Source of the DNA: Ornithinibacillus massiliensis
Lineage (GTDB): Bacteria; Bacillota; Bacilli; Bacillales; Amphibacillaceae
NCBI RefSeq assembly: GCF_018310345.1
Contig: NZ_JAGXBY010000001.1
Coordinates: forward strand, 434,001 to 498,000
Length of the DNA: 64,000 bases
Direction of reading: 5' to 3'
Shown: positions 61,885-64,000 of the stretch, in pieces
Layout of the letters: each line of letters begins with the position of its first letter
How positions within the stretch are numbered: the first letter of the stretch is position 1
The notes under the pieces: generated by a model
The model's database searches: none
Seen by the model: only the letters and a program-made list of their open reading frames with translations
Told to the model about the DNA's origin: nothing
Made by a program: the position numbers and the translations under genes

Positions 61885-62000
61885 AAAAAAGAACACAGAA
61901 CGCTCTCTGTGCCCTAAATGAGGAAAGAAAGCCGAAAAAGGTAATAGAGAGCGCCTCTCTGTGCCCTAAATGAGGAAGGAAAGCGAAAAAAGGTAACGGT
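61885..62000 (+). repeat. Third cluster of 52-bp repeats, two units plus a terminal part
   Basis: GTGCCCTAAATGAGGAA occurs at 61909 and 61961, exactly 52 bp apart, and GGTAATAG/GGTAACGG at 61940 and 61992, also 52 bp apart. The first unit has CACAGA/TCTGTG arms and the second AGAGAG/CTCTCT arms, so each can form a small hairpin with different sequence. Like the other two clusters it is on the + strand in a convergent gap (pentapeptide gene and luciferase-like gene). Confidence 0.85.
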
Positions 62001-62021
62001 GAAGCTTAATCCGTTACCTTT
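61989..62021. terminator. Terminator built from the last repeat motif
   Basis: AAAGGTAACGG (61989-61999) and CCGTTACCTTT (62011-62021) form a perfect 11-bp stem with A- and T-runs on both sides. The left arm is the GGTAAC motif of the 52-bp repeat. Confidence 0.88.
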
Positions 62022-62043
62022 CTTCTTTTCTCACTACCTTCAT

Positions 62044-63066
62044 TCACTTCATCAAATTCCCGACAATCTCAAAGGAGCGTAGACGGTCCTCAAGATGGAA
62101 AATTTGCGATCCGATGATTAATTCATCGGCTTGTGTTTCTTCGATAAAGCTCTCTATTCCTTTTCGTACGGTGTCAGGGCTTCCGACAATGGTTGTTTTT
62201 GGATCAAGGGTTTCCGAAACTGCTGCAATTTCTCCTGGTGAATACAGATCTTCCAGATTCTTCACTGGTGGCTGCAGTTTTCCGGGATTACCACGACGTA
62301 GATTTAAGAATTGTTGCTGTTGAGATGTGGCAATAAACTGAGCCTTTTCATCTGTATCTGCAGCTATTACATTTATACCTAGCATAACATATGGCTTTTC
62401 CAGTACCTTAGATGGCTGGAAGTTATCGCGATATAACTTTAGTGCTTGGAATAAATATGCAGGTGCAAAATGACTAGCAAAGGAGAAAGGTAATCCTTTG
62501 TGTGCCGCAAGTTGTGCACTAAAACCACTAGACCCAAGTAACCAAAGCGGAACGTTCGCACCTTGGCCAGGTATGGCTTTCACTCGTGAAACTGGCTCAT
62601 CAGAGAAGTAATCCTGCAATTCATTAACTTGCATAGGAAAATCCTCTACACTCGCATTTAAGGTTCTCCGTAATGCATAGGCAGTTGCTTGGTCACTACC
62701 AGGTGCTCTTCCTAGGCCGAGATCAATTCTTCCAGGGTATAAGGCTTCCAATGTCCCAAATTGTTCAGCGATTACTAGTGTCGCATGATTTGGAAGCATG
62801 ACTCCCCCTGCTCCGACACGAATGTGCTTAGTTGCCCCAGCAATATGGCCAATGACAACAGAAGTAGCAGAGCTAGCAATACCAGGCATATTATGATGTT
62901 CGGCTAGCCAATAACGATTAAACCCCCATTTTTCTGCATGCTGTGCTAATTCTACACTATTTTTAAAGGACTCACTAGCATTACTTCCTTCTGTAATGGG
63001 TGCAAGATCTAAAACAGAAAGTGGTATATGATGAAAAGTTTTTGCATGATTTGATATCAAATTCAT
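62044..63066 (-). CDS. LLM class flavin-dependent oxidoreductase (luciferase-like)
   Basis: This 340-residue TIM-barrel monooxygenase belongs to the MsnO8/luciferase-like group. Markers are [19 protein letters not shown] at the N-terminus, [53 protein letters not shown], and a C-terminal [15 protein letters not shown]. It would use FMNH2 (or F420-like flavin) from a reductase to oxidise an unknown substrate. It is a single gene with ribosome binding site AAAGGAGTG, divergent from gltA. Confidence 0.9.
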   Translation of the reverse strand: MNLISNHAKTFHHIPLSVLDLAPITEGSNASESFKNSVELAQHAEKWGFNRYWLAEHHNMPGIASSATSVVIGHIAGATKHIRVGAGGVMLPNHATLVIAEQFGTLEALYPGRIDLGLGRAPGSDQATAYALRRTLNASVEDFPMQVNELQDYFSDEPVSRVKAIPGQGANVPLWLLGSSGFSAQLAAHKGLPFSFASHFAPAYLFQALKLYRDNFQPSKVLEKPYVMLGINVIAADTDEKAQFIATSQQQQFLNLRRGNPGKLQPPVKNLEDLYSPGEIAAVSETLDPKTTIVGSPDTVRKGIESFIEETQADELIIGSQIFHLEDRLRSFEIVGNLMK

Positions 63067-63154
63067 TCACTCCTTTTATGCGCTCTTCGTAAGCAATAAT
63101 AAATATATTAAAGGCTATAGTCCAATTTAACGCTTGAAAACTAACGTGTTACTA

Positions 63155-63168
63155 TGTTAACGTTTACA
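63155..63168 (+). promoter_or_regulatory. cre-like palindrome upstream of gltA
   Basis: TGTTAACGTTTACA matches the cre consensus TGWAANCGNTNWCA with one mismatch (T at position 4). It lies 45 bp upstream of the gltA -35. It could bind CcpA as an activator of gltA, or repress the divergent luciferase-like gene. Confidence 0.45.
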
Positions 63169-63199
63169 ACCATTGATATAAAAAGGTTTGCATAAATAT

Positions 63200-63241
63200 A
63201 ACTTTCTGAATATTGTGTATTAACTGGAATTGTGCTATAAT
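63200..63241 (+). promoter_or_regulatory. gltA promoter with CodY-like box
   Basis: TTGTGT (63213-63218) and TATAAT (63236-63241) with a 17-bp spacer and TG one base before the -10 make a strong sigma-A promoter. AACTTTCTGAATATT (63200-63214) matches the CodY motif AATTTTCWGAAAATT at 13 of 15 positions and overlaps the -35 edge, so CodY could affect this promoter. Confidence 0.6.
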
Positions 63242-63293
63242 ATGAATTACTGTTTGATTGTGAAAAAAAGGTTATCCAGAAAGGAGCAAGGTT

Positions 63294-64000
63294 ATGACGA
63301 AACGTAACTACCCTAGAGCACAGGGTTTATATAACCCAGTTTTTGAACATGAAGCATGTGGTATAGGTATGATTGCGAATATAAATGGAAATCGAACACA
63401 TAGTATTGTTCAAAACGCGATTAATATGCTTTGTAATATGGAGCATAGGGGAGGACAATCTGCTGATATAAGCACTGGTGACGGTGCAGGGATTTTAACG
63501 CAGATACCAGATCGGTTCTTTCAGAAGCAATGCGCAAAAGAAGGTGTACGATTACCCCGAGCAGGGGAATATGCCATTGCGATGATTTTTCTACCTAATG
63601 AATTAGAAACTAGGGTAGAATGTAAGCGAATTATTGAGTCGATCGTAGAAGAAGAAGGACAGACCTTCCTTGGGTGGAGACCAGTTCCACTGAATGATTC
63701 CTTTATCGGGTCGCTTGCCGCTAAAACAAAACCAACAATTAGACAAGGTTTTATCCAAAAATCTCCAGATATTACAGATAGTAAAAGCTTTGAACGAAAG
63801 CTTTATATAATCCGAAAACGCATTGAGCATGTCATGAATCAGAATCCCGCTTATTACGACACTTACATATCCAGCCTATCATCTAGAACCATCGTATATA
63901 AAGGGATGTTAATTCCAGAACAATTAGACTCCTTCTACATTGATTTAAACCACCCTGAATTTAAATCCGCATTGGCATTAGTACATTCCCGTTTCAGCAC
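63294..64000 (+). CDS. gltA: Glutamate synthase (NADPH) large subunit, N-terminal part
   Basis: The frame opens at ATG 63294 (ribosome binding site AAAGGAGC) and runs without a stop to the window edge, giving the first 235 residues of a protein of about 1500. The amidotransferase (GATase type 2) domain begins after a short propeptide: the nucleophile is C22 in HEACGIGMI, and HRGGQSAD and GDGAGIL follow as in GltA/GltB. The subunit makes glutamate from glutamine and 2-oxoglutarate. gltB and the regulator gltC would be expected outside the window. Confidence 0.95.
   Translation, partial: MTKRNYPRAQGLYNPVFEHEACGIGMIANINGNRTHSIVQNAINMLCNMEHRGGQSADISTGDGAGILTQIPDRFFQKQCAKEGVRLPRAGEYAIAMIFLPNELETRVECKRIIESIVEEEGQTFLGWRPVPLNDSFIGSLAAKTKPTIRQGFIQKSPDITDSKSFERKLYIIRKRIEHVMNQNPAYYDTYISSLSSRTIVYKGMLIPEQLDSFYIDLNHPEFKSALALVHSRFS

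Noticed and set aside
1..64000. tRNA or rRNA genes, insertion sequences, prophage, integrase, replication origin
   Set aside because: No sequence with the required features was seen when reading both strands; all large gaps are accounted for by regulatory regions or repeats.

Overview
The window is a contiguous, low-GC chromosomal segment from a spore-forming member of the Bacillaceae. Evidence for this is the tandem pair of SspH-type small acid-soluble spore proteins, Spx, a des-desK-desR operon, an appDFABC-ordered peptide transporter, a pst operon with PhoP-type direct repeats, Spo0A-box sequences, strong AGGAGG ribosome binding sites, and frequent TTG and GTG starts. A NaChBac-type voltage-gated sodium channel and a K+/H+ antiporter point to a salt- or alkali-tolerant lineage (the Oceanobacillus/Virgibacillus/Ornithinibacillus side of the family), but the species cannot be fixed from this sequence. 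No rRNA, tRNA, prophage, IS element or CRISPR array was seen. The first gene (a CorC/CNNM-type protein) and the last (gltA) are cut by the window edges.

Layout. 0-9.7 kb: CorC-like C-terminus, FMN reductase with its own operator, chemoreceptor, DacC-type D,D-carboxypeptidase, a stand-alone GyrI-like domain, PAP2 phosphatase plus GT4 glycosyltransferase, two sspH genes and YpjP. 9.8-13.8 kb: PhoP-controlled pstSCAB. 14-19.6 kb: a second chemoreceptor, a DUF2089/SHOCT-like operon, and an MFS exporter divergent from PadR-DUF4188. 19.6-25.7 kb: appDFABC. 25.7-30.9 kb: CDP-alcohol phosphatidyltransferase, spx, a roughly 950-bp tandem array of a 52-bp repeat, guaC, a YdeI-like protein and a HAD phosphatase. 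30.9-33.3 kb: TetR-ABC exporter operon. 33.5-46.6 kb: mostly single genes (DJ-1/PfpI, GNAT, FAH family, CDGSH), an ECF sigma/anti-sigma pair with a recognisable autoregulatory promoter, a secreted protein made of 28-residue repeats, SIMPL, HtpX, and a LytTR regulator next to a CoA-transferase. 46.7-55.2 kb: K+/H+ antiporter, DinG-like helicase, a second 52-bp repeat cluster, CoA pyrophosphatase, DUF3231 and des-desK-desR. 55.3-64 kb: psuK-psuG with tandem operators, a MerR/C45-acyltransferase/WrbA operon under a 19-bp-spacer promoter, the sodium channel, a pentapeptide protein, a third 52-bp repeat cluster, a luciferase-like oxidoreductase and the start of gltA.

The most unusual signal is the 52-bp repeat family. 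Three clusters (about 18, 6 and 2 units) all lie on the + strand, all sit in tail-to-tail intergenic gaps, and all keep a period of about 52 bp although their sequences have diverged. Units contain short inverted repeats whose arms change in a compensatory way between copies, and one cluster ends in a terminator built from the repeat's own GGTAAC motif. The function is unknown. The period equals about five turns of B-DNA. Several local regulators also have plausible operators in front of their own operons (PhoP, DesR, MerR, TetR, PadR, ECF sigma and the PsuK winged helix).
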